Assembly: GCA_964598225.1 (NCBI GenBank)
Contig: CAZRBG010000007.1
Coordinates: 1-64,000 of the forward strand
Length of the DNA stretch: 64,000 bases
Direction of reading: 5' to 3'
Source of the DNA: SG8-4 sp964598225
GTDB lineage: Bacteria; Planctomycetota; Phycisphaerae; Sedimentisphaerales; Anaerobacaceae
In this document: piece by piece, positions 17,463 to 25,775 of the stretch
Numbering within the stretch: the first letter of the stretch is position 1
How the letters are laid out: each line of letters opens with the position of its first letter
The notes under the pieces: generated by a model
What the model saw: only the letters and a program-made list of their open reading frames with translations
What the model was told of the DNA's origin: nothing
Database searches by the model: none
Made by a program: the position numbers and the translations under genes

Positions 17463-18302
17463 ATGAAAGTAAGTAAATTCGTCCGGTCTTGTCTGGTGAA
17501 CGCGTACGCATTTCTTCTTTTAATGGTCGTCATTCTATGTCTTGGCGGCTGCTGTCGGTGCAATCGGAGTTCGGAATCTTATGACATAATCGATCGACCA
17601 AAGCGCGACGCCTCAACAATGGCTCCCGGGTCGGGCGTTTCCGGCACGTTCTCAATCGTTGCAGTAGATCCGAATACGGGCACATGCGGAGCGGCGGTGG
17701 CGAGCAAGTATCCGGCTGTCGGCAAGGTCGTCCCCTATGCTCGGGCCGGCGTCGGAGCCTTCTGCACGCAGCATTGGCACAATCCGGCGTGGGGCGAACA
17801 TGCGCTCGATCTGCTGGCCGAGGGCAAATTGCCCGAGCAGGTCCTCGCCGATCTGCTGCGCGACGATAAAAGAAGTGATAAGCGTCAATTAGCGATCATT
17901 GATATGTCCGGCCGGGCTGTGAACCGCAACCCCACCAAAGCGGATCCATCGGGCATCTGGTGGGGAGCGGCTTCCGGCAGGTATTATGCCTGCCAGGGCA
18001 ACACTCTGGCGGGCCGGGAAGTAGTATTTGCGATGGCCCGGGCATACGAGCAGACGCAGGGCAGGCTCGCGGACAAACTGATGGCGGCTTTGGCGGCCGG
18101 CGACCGCGCCGGCGGCGATCACCGGGGGCGTCTTGCGGCGGGAATTCGCGTGGCCCGCGAAGGCGTGAAGGGTTATTGGCTTGAACTGTATGTAGATAAA
18201 AGCGACGATGCAGTGAACGATCTGGCTAAGAAATATGCGACACTGGAACACGAAGCCAAAGGCCAGCGGCACAGTCAGAGAAACGTGCGTAAAGAAATGT
18301 GA
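17463..18302 (+). CDS. DUF1028 family lipoprotein (putative Ntn-hydrolase fold)
   Basis: A 279-residue protein. The N-terminal hydrophobic segment ends in a lipobox-like LGGCC, suggesting lipid anchoring. The DUF1028 core is clear: FSIVAVDPNTGTCGAAVASKYPAVG, then YARAGVGAFCTQ, WGEHALDLL and CQGNTLAGREVV. This family is thought to adopt an Ntn-hydrolase fold, but its substrate is unknown. The start at 17463 has GGAG seven bases upstream; the frame is open from 17427. The deaminase gene follows after eleven bases, so they are likely one operon. Confidence 0.85.
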   Translation: MKVSKFVRSCLVNAYAFLLLMVVILCLGGCCRCNRSSESYDIIDRPKRDASTMAPGSGVSGTFSIVAVDPNTGTCGAAVASKYPAVGKVVPYARAGVGAFCTQHWHNPAWGEHALDLLAEGKLPEQVLADLLRDDKRSDKRQLAIIDMSGRAVNRNPTKADPSGIWWGAASGRYYACQGNTLAGREVVFAMARAYEQTQGRLADKLMAALAAGDRAGGDHRGRLAAGIRVAREGVKGYWLELYVDKSDDAVNDLAKKYATLEHEAKGQRHSQRNVRKEM

Positions 18303-18312
18303 TTCGGTGTTT

Positions 18313-18885
18313 ATGTCAGAGATAGTCCTGAACTTGCCGGATTGGGTGAATAGCCTTGTCGAAGGTTCTGCCGGGGTATTTCCAACGGTTGAAGAGCGCA
18401 TGCGATTTGTTATCGAGTTGTCGCGGCAGAACGTCGAACGCCGGACCGGAGGGCCGTTCGGAGCGGGGATATTCGAGCAAAAGAGCGGGCGGATTATTGC
18501 CGCGGGCGTGAACCAGGTGGAATCTTCTAAGTGCTCGATAGCACACGCGGAGATATTGACGATTGCACTTGCACAAAAAACGCTCGGAAACTACGATATA
18601 AGCGGTGAACAAGGCGCCGGCTTCGAACTCGTTACCAGCACCGAGCCGTGCGCCATGTGCCTGGGCGCCGTCTGCTGGTCGGGCGTGAAGTCAATAGTGT
18701 GCGGCGCCCGCGACAAAGATGCTCGCAGGATCGGATTCGATGAGGGACCAAAACCACAGAATTGGTCGCAGGAATTTGCTGAGCGCGGTATATACGTGGT
18801 GCAGGATGTTCTTCGTGAGAAGGCCGCCGAAGTACTGGCGGAATATCGTGAGCGGGGCGGACTGATCTATAATCCCGTTCGCTGA
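18313..18885 (+). CDS. Zinc-dependent nucleoside/guanine deaminase family protein
   Basis: A 190-residue cytidine-deaminase-fold protein. The zinc motifs are intact: HAE (SIAHAEI, catalytic Glu) and PCxxC (STEPCAMCLGAVCW). The overall pattern resembles guanine deaminase (GuaD) and the tRNA adenosine deaminase group more than cytidine deaminase; without a structure or tree the base cannot be named. The chosen ATG at 18313 lies eleven bases after the DUF1028 stop; the frame is open back to 18235. No signal peptide, so it acts in the cytoplasm, unlike its upstream neighbour. Confidence 0.85.
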   Translation: MSEIVLNLPDWVNSLVEGSAGVFPTVEERMRFVIELSRQNVERRTGGPFGAGIFEQKSGRIIAAGVNQVESSKCSIAHAEILTIALAQKTLGNYDISGEQGAGFELVTSTEPCAMCLGAVCWSGVKSIVCGARDKDARRIGFDEGPKPQNWSQEFAERGIYVVQDVLREKAAEVLAEYRERGGLIYNPVR

Positions 18886-18956
18886 GATGCTTCAGGAGAC
18901 CGCAGCAGACCTTATGGAAGGATTCGGATACGCGGATACATGAGGTGCTCAAGGCC

Positions 18957-19409
18957 ATGGAGGACATGACGACAATTGAAGAAGTTCTGGAGTTTGCAAT
19001 AGCTCGAGAAACCGAGGCGGCTAATTTCTACACGGCGATGGCCCAAACGGTAAGCGATTCTTCCACGGTAAAGCTTTTCGAAGATCTCGTATCGGACGAA
19101 CTCGAGCATAAGTCCCGGCTGGAGCTGGAAGTGATGAAAGAAGGAATCGTCGCCAGGACCGTGGGCGTACTCCCTGAGACTCTGACCGGCGATCTTCCAA
19201 TCCGTCCCAATCAGGTCGCCAAACAGATGGTTTACACCGAAGCCCTGAGTCTGGGGATTTTGAAGGAGAGAAGGTCGTTCAAGCTGTATGTCCGTCTGGC
19301 GGGAATGGTCGCCGAAGAGGGACTCCGCGAGACTCTGGTCTCACTTGCCGAGGAGGAGGCGAGACATCTGATCACGCTCGAAGAAAAGTATAATAACGCA
19401 TGGCTGTGA
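18957..19409 (+). CDS. Ferritin-like / rubrerythrin-domain protein
   Basis: A 150-residue four-helix-bundle protein. Metal-ligand style residues are visible: RETEAANFY near the start, SDELEHKSRLE in the second helix, and AEEEARHLITLEEKY in the last helix. This spacing is that of erythrin/rubrerythrin diiron sites. No rubredoxin C4 domain is present, so it is not a full rubrerythrin. A GTG at 18945 is a possible earlier start. Its last ten bases overlap the DUF1848 gene, so the two are probably translationally coupled. A role in iron handling or peroxide defence is inferred. Confidence 0.8.
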   Translation: MEDMTTIEEVLEFAIARETEAANFYTAMAQTVSDSSTVKLFEDLVSDELEHKSRLELEVMKEGIVARTVGVLPETLTGDLPIRPNQVAKQMVYTEALSLGILKERRSFKLYVRLAGMVAEEGLRETLVSLAEEEARHLITLEEKYNNAWL

Positions 19410-20347
19410 AAAGAATTATCTCAGTGTCACGCAGGACCGATATTCCGTCGTTTTACGGCGACTGGTTCATGGACAGGCTCGAAGAAGGTTTCGCCGGCGT
19501 TGTGAATCCGTTCGGAGGCTATAAGTACGTTGTGTCACTGACGCCCGAGAATGTTGTCTGCTTTGTGTTCTGGTCAAAGAACTTCGCTCCGTTTGTGGAT
19601 AAATTGAAAGTCATTGACAGCCTCGGTTACAAATTTTATTTCAACTATACCGTCACGTCCCTGCCCGAGGTCTTCGAAAATGACGTGGATAAACATGCGG
19701 CGATTGAAGCACTCAAGGAGCTTAGCCAAACGTATTCGCCTAGCCACATAAACTGGCGCTTCGATCCGATTGTCATCTCAAGCATTACGGATCGTGACTT
19801 CTATCTGAGGACTTTTGCCGAGCTTGTTTCGGAACTGCATGGATTCGTCGAGAGGTGCTATATCAGCTTCGTAACAAACTACAGCAAGGTCAAACGCAAC
19901 TTCGAGGAACTCGAACAGACCACAGGCATTAAGATCGTCGATTGCAGTCAAGACTTTAAAGTCGATTTGGCACATGAATTGGCAGCCATCGCAGGGCAAC
20001 ACGGCATCAGGATGTACTCCTGCTGCGGCGACTACCTGACGAAAGGCGGCAACATCGAAAAAGCCCACTGCATCGACGGCGGCGTTATCGAGAGGCTGTT
20101 CTATCCGAATGGCCTGAATTACAGAACCAAGCCCACCAGAAAAGAATGCGGCTGCACCGAAAGCTCCGATATCGGCACATACGACACGTGCCCTCACGGC
20201 TGCGTCTATTGTTACGCAAACATACACAAACGCAAAGCCCGCAATGCATATCAAGAGCACGAGAATGAGTCCGCCTTCTTAGGCTTCAGTAAAGCCCAAT
20301 CTGATGAATGGCTCGGGCAAATGAGGCACTTGAGCACTAATCTTTGA
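19400..20347 (+). CDS. DUF1848 family protein (radical-SAM-like)
   Basis: A 315-residue cytoplasmic protein. It begins with the family signature RIISVSRRTDIPSFYGDWF and continues with NPFGGYKYVVSLTPENV and FVFWSKNFAPF. Near the C-terminus a CPHGCVYCYAN block gives a Cx3Cx2C cluster like the radical-SAM iron-sulfur site, though here at the C-terminal rather than the N-terminal side. Further cysteines (YSCCGDYL, ECGC) may bind a second cluster. The reaction is unknown. It overlaps the ferritin-like gene by ten bases; this pairing could mean an iron or oxygen-protection link, which is inference. Confidence 0.88.
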   Translation: MAVKRIISVSRRTDIPSFYGDWFMDRLEEGFAGVVNPFGGYKYVVSLTPENVVCFVFWSKNFAPFVDKLKVIDSLGYKFYFNYTVTSLPEVFENDVDKHAAIEALKELSQTYSPSHINWRFDPIVISSITDRDFYLRTFAELVSELHGFVERCYISFVTNYSKVKRNFEELEQTTGIKIVDCSQDFKVDLAHELAAIAGQHGIRMYSCCGDYLTKGGNIEKAHCIDGGVIERLFYPNGLNYRTKPTRKECGCTESSDIGTYDTCPHGCVYCYANIHKRKARNAYQEHENESAFLGFSKAQSDEWLGQMRHLSTNL

Positions 20348-20395
20348 GAACCAGCCCCATCACGATAAACGACGATCGCGATGAAGCTGCCACCC
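20347..20395 (-). repeat. Dispersed repeat, copy 2
   Basis: Read on the minus strand this matches the copy at 7690-7765 block for block (GGGTGGCAGCTTCATCG, TCGTTTATCG, GATGGGGCTGGTTCT), without the insertion seen there. It begins right at the stop of the DUF1848 gene. Confidence 0.6.
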
Positions 20396-20420
20396 GGCCA
20401 AATTGAAAGAAGATGGGTGG

Positions 20421-20463
20421 CAGCCTCAAGCTCGTGCCGCGCGGCGGCACGAGCTTGGGGCTG
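20421..20463. repeat. Long GC-rich palindrome between convergent genes
   Basis: Two 20-base arms (20421-20440 and 20444-20463) match at 19 of 20 positions and leave only a three-base loop. No T-run follows on either side. It lies between the stops of the DUF1848 and holA genes and may act as a bidirectional transcription barrier or as a REP element. Confidence 0.7.
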
Positions 20464-20549
20464 GTCATGGATCCAAGGCGTGGCTAAACACATACTTCGC
20501 AGGAATGACAGGCTTGCCGGCAATGACAAAGCAAGGAAACCTTGTTGCC

Positions 20550-21518
20550 TCATTTGGCGGCCAACTGCAACACCAACTGCTCCATCGCCACTCTTGCGTT
20601 CGTTCGGCCGGTCTTTATTGCGTAGTCGGTTTCGGCCAACTGCTGGATGTATCGGCCGATCTGTTTGAGGCTCCTTTGGCGAATTTGCGCAAAAAACCCG
20701 TTCGTATCGCCCCATATCCGAAGCGTTTTCGCGATTTGCCTGGGATGGTTGCCCTTCTCGAGCAGCGCTTTGGCGTTAAACATCCGCCTGAAGTGAAACG
20801 CGAAAGCACCGACAACGGTATATTCCGCCGACTTATCCTGCGAGAACATTCCTCTCAGACGTTCGACCGCCAATGCCGGATTATTCGCGATGATCGCATC
20901 AATGACGGCAAAGGCGTTGAACAGGCGGTTGCGACCCGTAAGAGCCTCGATATGTTTTGGGCCTATGCTCTTGTCGGCGTCTGCGTACAGCGCCAGCTTG
21001 TCAATCTCGCCGTACAAACGCGCAAGTTCGTCACCGGCTAATTCGATGAGAAGCTGAGCCGAGTTGTAGGAGAGTTTCTTGCTGTGCGCATCGTTCGCGT
21101 ATGCGATCAGCCGCTGCGGCAGTTCTCGGCGGGAAGGCTGAGCAACGCTGATCAACTTTCCCGCTTTCGGCAACTTTTTGGCCAGTTTGGTGCTCTTGTT
21201 CCATGAATGTACGACCAAAATCAGCCTCCCGGTCGGGCATGGACTGTCGAAATACTTTTCGAGCAGTGGGCGGTTTTCGGATACGAAATCATCGGCGTCT
21301 CTGACGAGCACAACCCGCTTGTCGGTCAGAAACGGTGCAGTTCTCAGATCATCCAGAACCTCGGCGGCCGTGACGGACCCGGTCTTCGCATCGAAAAGTC
21401 CTGTGGTCCTCTGGGATGGCTCCAGCAACTCGTCTATAAGCCGGCCGCACTCGGCACCGACAAGCGATTCATCCTTGCCTGCTATTACATAAATCAAATC
21501 GGGCGATTTACGGCTCAC
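20550..21518 (-). CDS. holA: DNA polymerase III, delta subunit
   Basis: The delta subunit opens the sliding clamp in the clamp-loader complex. The 322-residue protein has the family pattern: N-terminal IYVIAGKDESLVGAECGRLIDELL, the RTAPFLTDKRVVLVRDADDF block, RLILVVHSW, the middle helical EIDKLALYA region, and the C-terminal collar domain with LRGMF..VVGAFAFHFRRMFNA. The start is GTG at 21518, overlapping the gyrA stop codon by four bases (GTGA), which implies translational coupling. This gyrA-holA order is not the usual genomic neighbourhood for either gene. Confidence 0.92.
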   Translation of the reverse strand: MSRKSPDLIYVIAGKDESLVGAECGRLIDELLEPSQRTTGLFDAKTGSVTAAEVLDDLRTAPFLTDKRVVLVRDADDFVSENRPLLEKYFDSPCPTGRLILVVHSWNKSTKLAKKLPKAGKLISVAQPSRRELPQRLIAYANDAHSKKLSYNSAQLLIELAGDELARLYGEIDKLALYADADKSIGPKHIEALTGRNRLFNAFAVIDAIIANNPALAVERLRGMFSQDKSAEYTVVGAFAFHFRRMFNAKALLEKGNHPRQIAKTLRIWGDTNGFFAQIRQRSLKQIGRYIQQLAETDYAIKTGRTNARVAMEQLVLQLAAK

Positions 21519-24133
21519 GATTCACTTGCCTTGTCTTCGTCGCCTTCGGGCTTCGGCTCGGGAGCTTTTTCCGCTTTCTCTTTCGCATCGCTCACGGAGA
21601 TAATCTTTTCGGCCGCAACGAGCTTGTCGCCTTCCTTGAGCTTAATCAACCTCACCCCCTGCGTATTTCTGCCTATCGAACGAATTTCATCAAGCCCCAT
21701 CCTGATGATGATGCCTTTTGCGGTTATCATCATCAGATCGTCTTCGCTCCGAACGGCTTTGAGAGCCACCACTTTGCCGTTGCGTTCGGAGGTCTTTATG
21801 TCCTTGAGGCCCAGGCCGCCTCTGGACTGGGAGCGATAGCTGTGGAGGGCGGTCCGTTTGCCGTAGCCTTTTTCGCATACGGTGAACAACGAGGCTCCCT
21901 CCTCTACAATCACCATACCTACGACGGCATCGCCCGGCCTGAGCTTGATGCCCCTGACGCCTCTCGACGCCCGGCCCATCGAGCGGACCTGGCTTTCCTC
22001 GAAACGTATCGTCATGCCGTCGCGAGTGCCCAGGATTATATCATCTTCTCCCGTAGTAAGCGAAACGCCGATCAGGTCGTCATCGGGATCGAGGTTGATC
22101 GCGATTACGCCGGAGGTTCTCGGGTTGCTGTATGCGGAGAGCTTTGTCTTTTTAACGACGCCTTTTCTCGTGGCCATCACTAATTGCCGCGGCGTGCCGC
22201 CGTCACCGTCAAAAGTGCTGACGTTGATAATAGATGCAACCTGCTGGTTGCTCAGCTTGAGCAGGTTGACGATGTTTCTGCCCCTGCTCTGTCTGGACAG
22301 GCTCGGAACGTCATAGACCTTGAGCCAGTGGCATTTGCCGCGATTGGTAAAGATCAGCAGATAATCGTGCGTCGAAGCTACGAAAAGATGCTCGATGAAA
22401 TCACCTTCTTTCGTGTCCGAACCGATTATGCCCCTGCCGCCTCTGGCCTGCTTTCGGTACGTGTCTATGGGCATTCTCTTGACGTATCCGGTATGACTTA
22501 CAGTCACGATGACCTCTTCCTCGGCAATCAGGTCTTCAACGTCCAATTGCTCGGCCGCGGCGGTAATCTGGGTCCGGCGGGCGTCGCCGTATTTTTCCTT
22601 AATCTCGCAGATATCTTCACGAATTATGTCCATTAAGACCTCGTCGCTGGCCAGAATCGCCTCATAACCCTCTATCTGCTCGATCAGATCGGCGTATTCC
22701 TTAGCGAGCTTCTCGATCTCCAGACCGGTCAGCCTCTGCAACTGCATCGTCAGAATCGCATCGGCTTGCGGGCCGGTCAGGAAATGTTCGCCCTGGCTCT
22801 TCTCCCTGATGAAGGCCTCAGGCAAAATCCTCTTGAGCGTCGCCACTTCGGCCAGACGAAGCGGCTTCTTCATCAGGTTCAGCTTTGCCGTGGGAGCATC
22901 GGGCGAACTCTTTATCAGCTCGATTATTTCGTCGATGTCGCTGACGGCCAGAATCAGTCCCTCGAGAACGTGTGCCCTGTTCCGGCATCTCTTGAGCAGG
23001 AATCGGGTCCGGCGGCGTATGACGGTTTTGCGATGGTTGAGGAAACAATCGAGGATCTCTCTGATATTGAGAATTTCGGGCTTGTTGTTGACCAGCGCGA
23101 TATTGGCAATCGCGAAAGTATTTTGCAAAAGGGTATAGCGGTACAGTTTATTTAGCGCTACATCGGCATCGGCATCCTTTTTCAAATCAACGACTATCCG
23201 AAGTCCGTGTCGATCCGATTCGTCTCTGACGTCAGAAACTTCCGGCAGGCTGCCGCTGTGAACGTGATCCGCGATTTTCGAGACAATCGTGGTCTTGACA
23301 ACCATATACGGTATCTCAGTCACGATGATTCTCTCGCGGCCTCTTTTGGTCTGCTCGATATCCACCTTGCCCCGGACGGTCAGATGGCCCCGCCCGGTCG
23401 TGTAAGCGTCCAGGATCCCCTTCCTGCCGCAGATAATTCCGCCGGTGGGAAAGTCCGGACCGGGCATGCGCTGGATTATGTCCTTGAAGCCGCAGCCGGG
23501 ATCATCGATGACCAGCAGCAGCGCGTCGCACACCTCGCCGATGTTGTGCGGCGGGATGTTGGTCGCCATTCCGACGGCGATTCCCGTCGAGCCGTTGACC
23601 AGCAGGTTCGGAAACTTCGAGGGCAGAACTACAGGCTCGGAGCGGGTTTCATCGTAGTTCGGCACAAAATCGACTGTATCGTGCTTGATATCCTCGAGCA
23701 TTTCCGTCGCCGGGGCGGCCATTCTCGCCTCGGTGTATCTCATAGCCGCCGGCGGGTCGGCGTCGATGCTGCCGAAGTTGCCCTGAGGATCGACCAGTGT
23801 ATAGCGCATGTTCCAGTGCTGACCCAGCCGGACGAGTGTGCCGTAAGTGGCCTGATCGCCGTGGGGGTGGTAGTTTCCGCCCGTATCGCCGACGATCTTG
23901 GCACACTTTCGGTGCTTGCTTCGTGGGCCGAGGTTAAGGTCGTTCATTGCTACCAGAATCCGCCTCTGGGAGGGTTTTAGCCCGTCGCGAACGTCCGGCA
24001 GGGCGCGCGAAACGATAACGCTCATCGCGTAGTTCAGGTAGGAGTTCTTCAACTCGTCGAGGATGCGCATATCCGCGAACTTCTCCACCGGAGCGCCTTC
24101 GGGTTTTGGTTGTTGTTCGTCTGTTTCCTTCAT
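21515..24133 (-). CDS. gyrA: DNA gyrase subunit A
   Basis: GyrA cuts and rejoins DNA in the gyrase A2B2 complex. The 872-residue protein has the breakage-reunion domain (about 15-490) with the catalytic tyrosine in AAMRYTEAR. Six C-terminal propeller blades follow; the first carries a GyrA box (QARGGRG) and another blade has QSRGGLG. The box favours gyrase over topoisomerase IV. The acidic, Lys/Glu-rich last 30 residues are typical. In the quinolone pocket, the positions matching E. coli Ser83 and Asp87 are Gln94 and Gly98 (HPHGDQATYG). A GGAA site precedes the ATG at 24133. It is followed by holA with a four-base overlap. Confidence 0.96.
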   Translation of the reverse strand: MKETDEQQPKPEGAPVEKFADMRILDELKNSYLNYAMSVIVSRALPDVRDGLKPSQRRILVAMNDLNLGPRSKHRKCAKIVGDTGGNYHPHGDQATYGTLVRLGQHWNMRYTLVDPQGNFGSIDADPPAAMRYTEARMAAPATEMLEDIKHDTVDFVPNYDETRSEPVVLPSKFPNLLVNGSTGIAVGMATNIPPHNIGEVCDALLLVIDDPGCGFKDIIQRMPGPDFPTGGIICGRKGILDAYTTGRGHLTVRGKVDIEQTKRGRERIIVTEIPYMVVKTTIVSKIADHVHSGSLPEVSDVRDESDRHGLRIVVDLKKDADADVALNKLYRYTLLQNTFAIANIALVNNKPEILNIREILDCFLNHRKTVIRRRTRFLLKRCRNRAHVLEGLILAVSDIDEIIELIKSSPDAPTAKLNLMKKPLRLAEVATLKRILPEAFIREKSQGEHFLTGPQADAILTMQLQRLTGLEIEKLAKEYADLIEQIEGYEAILASDEVLMDIIREDICEIKEKYGDARRTQITAAAEQLDVEDLIAEEEVIVTVSHTGYVKRMPIDTYRKQARGGRGIIGSDTKEGDFIEHLFVASTHDYLLIFTNRGKCHWLKVYDVPSLSRQSRGRNIVNLLKLSNQQVASIINVSTFDGDGGTPRQLVMATRKGVVKKTKLSAYSNPRTSGVIAINLDPDDDLIGVSLTTGEDDIILGTRDGMTIRFEESQVRSMGRASRGVRGIKLRPGDAVVGMVIVEEGASLFTVCEKGYGKRTALHSYRSQSRGGLGLKDIKTSERNGKVVALKAVRSEDDLMMITAKGIIIRMGLDEIRSIGRNTQGVRLIKLKEGDKLVAAEKIISVSDAKEKAEKAPEPKPEGDEDKASES

Positions 24134-24368
24134 AGATATTCCGATATTTCCCCGCTCTTGGGGGCCAGGCTTTGCCTTGATTTCTGTGTGACGATAGAGT
24201 ATCCTCGAAGACTTGAAAAGTCAAGAACAACACGCGATTTTCATCGATCCATAAGGCAAAATAATGATCGATGGCAGCGTATATGAGGTTAAACCGACGA
24301 ACATGGGTAAATTTGTGGCGTATATGGGGCATCGATTCGCGAAAATTCGTTATTCCTGCGAGGAAAGA

Positions 24369-25070
24369 ATGAAGGCCGAGAGAATCAAGAAGTTCCTTCA
24401 AACGCTCTGGAAGGAGTGGCGGGTCACCATCTTTGTCGTCGTTTTCGTGGTTATACCGGTGAAATCATCTCTTGCTGACTGGAACTGGGTCCCGACCGGC
24501 TCTATGAATCCGACGATACTCGAGGGTGATTTGATCTACGTCAACAAAGCAGCTTACGGGTTAAGGCTTCCACTGACTCAATACCGGCTTGCGAAATGGT
24601 CCGATCCCGAGAGAGGCGACATTGTTATCTGCTTTTCGCCTGAAGACGGGACGCGGCTGGTAAAGAGGATCGTGGGTCTGCCGGGCGAGACTGTGGAGAT
24701 GAGAGACAATGTCCTGCTGATTAATGGAAAGCCGGTCGTATATACGCGAATCGATCCGCGACACGGCAAGCAATTGCCCGACGAAGTCAGGGGTAGATGC
24801 ATACTGGCGATCGAAAAGCTGGGAAGCTCCGACCATGCGGTGATGGGCGTGCCTTCGGCAGCGGCCGTGCGCGACTTCGGGCCCGTCAACGTGCCGCAGG
24901 GCAACTATTTCGTTCTCGGCGACAACAGGGACAACAGCAGGGATTCAAGATTTTTCGGATTCGTCGAGCGAGATTCGATAATAGGAGAAGCCAAAGGCGT
25001 AATCGGATCGCTCGACATCACCGACAAATTCCAACCCCGCCTGAACAGATTCTTCGCCACCCTGAAGTAA
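24369..25070 (+). CDS. lepB: Signal peptidase I
   Basis: This membrane serine protease removes Sec and Tat signal peptides. The 233-residue form has one N-terminal transmembrane segment (about 19-33). The catalytic serine is in VPTGSMNPT (Ser45) and the catalytic lysine in RLVKRIVGLPGE (Lys99). Box E GDNRDNSRDSRFFG is intact. The ATG at 24369 has GAGGAAAG upstream; the open frame reaches back to 24264, but the extra residues do not resemble the family. It is divergent from gyrA. The many exported proteins in this window would be its substrates. Confidence 0.93.
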   Translation: MKAERIKKFLQTLWKEWRVTIFVVVFVVIPVKSSLADWNWVPTGSMNPTILEGDLIYVNKAAYGLRLPLTQYRLAKWSDPERGDIVICFSPEDGTRLVKRIVGLPGETVEMRDNVLLINGKPVVYTRIDPRHGKQLPDEVRGRCILAIEKLGSSDHAVMGVPSAAAVRDFGPVNVPQGNYFVLGDNRDNSRDSRFFGFVERDSIIGEAKGVIGSLDITDKFQPRLNRFFATLK

Positions 25071-25110
25071 GTCTTTTACGGCGGCCTCCTATCTGATTAT
25101 GCTCGATTAT

Positions 25111-25722
25111 CTATGTTATTTGTTCTGTGTCGGACTTCTTCTCTGAGGTGACGCCGGCTGTGAGGACGAATTGGAGGGCGTCTTCCACGTTCATATCCAG
25201 GGCTCGAATTTTGGACCTGGGAATCATCACGGTGAACCCGCCCATCTGGTAGCTCATCGGCAGGTACACGGCAACAGTCTGTTCGCTGCCGACTCCCTGC
25301 GGCAGATCGCTAAAAGTATCGCGCGTTACAAGCCCCATCAGGTTGGTATCGGGATCACCTATATTGGCCATGACGACCGTATCGAATTTTTTCTTCTGGG
25401 ACTTGTCGAAGAAATCCATCATGTCCCGGATGGAAGCGTACAGGGACTTGATCAACGGGATTCTATTGAAGATTTTCTCGAATAAGTCCAGGACTTTGCG
25501 AAACAGCCACATGTGAAGCAGAATGCCGACAGCAATTGTCAGCAGAAAACCCACAACCACTCCCATACCGGGGACATAGTATCTTTCTGTAATTATCGCT
25601 TCGATAGCTCCCCCCAAGAGCGATTCGGCCGATGTCGCCAGCCAGTAAAGAATGTAGAGGGTCAGAGCAATCGGCAGAATGGCACTCAACCCGCGAAGGA
25701 ATAAAGCCGCTATCTTCTTCAT
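25111..25722 (-). CDS. DUF502 family membrane protein
   Basis: A 203-residue protein with two N-terminal transmembrane segments (LFLRGLSAILPIALTLYIL and GMGVVVGFLLTIAVGILLHMW). The family core is RIPLIKSLYASIRDMMDFF, and the conserved C-terminal stretch is YQMGGFTVMIPRSKIRALDM. DUF502 proteins are widespread but of unknown function. The start at 25722 follows GGGAG; a longer frame to 25746 exists. It is about 50 bases after the pepF stop on the same strand, so co-transcription is likely. Confidence 0.88.
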   Translation of the reverse strand: MKKIAALFLRGLSAILPIALTLYILYWLATSAESLLGGAIEAIITERYYVPGMGVVVGFLLTIAVGILLHMWLFRKVLDLFEKIFNRIPLIKSLYASIRDMMDFFDKSQKKKFDTVVMANIGDPDTNLMGLVTRDTFSDLPQGVGSEQTVAVYLPMSYQMGGFTVMIPRSKIRALDMNVEDALQFVLTAGVTSEKKSDTEQIT

Positions 25723-25775
25723 TTTCGTCTCCCTTTTTAAGCCCAAGGTATGTCGAGAAAAAAGTCCTTGTATAC

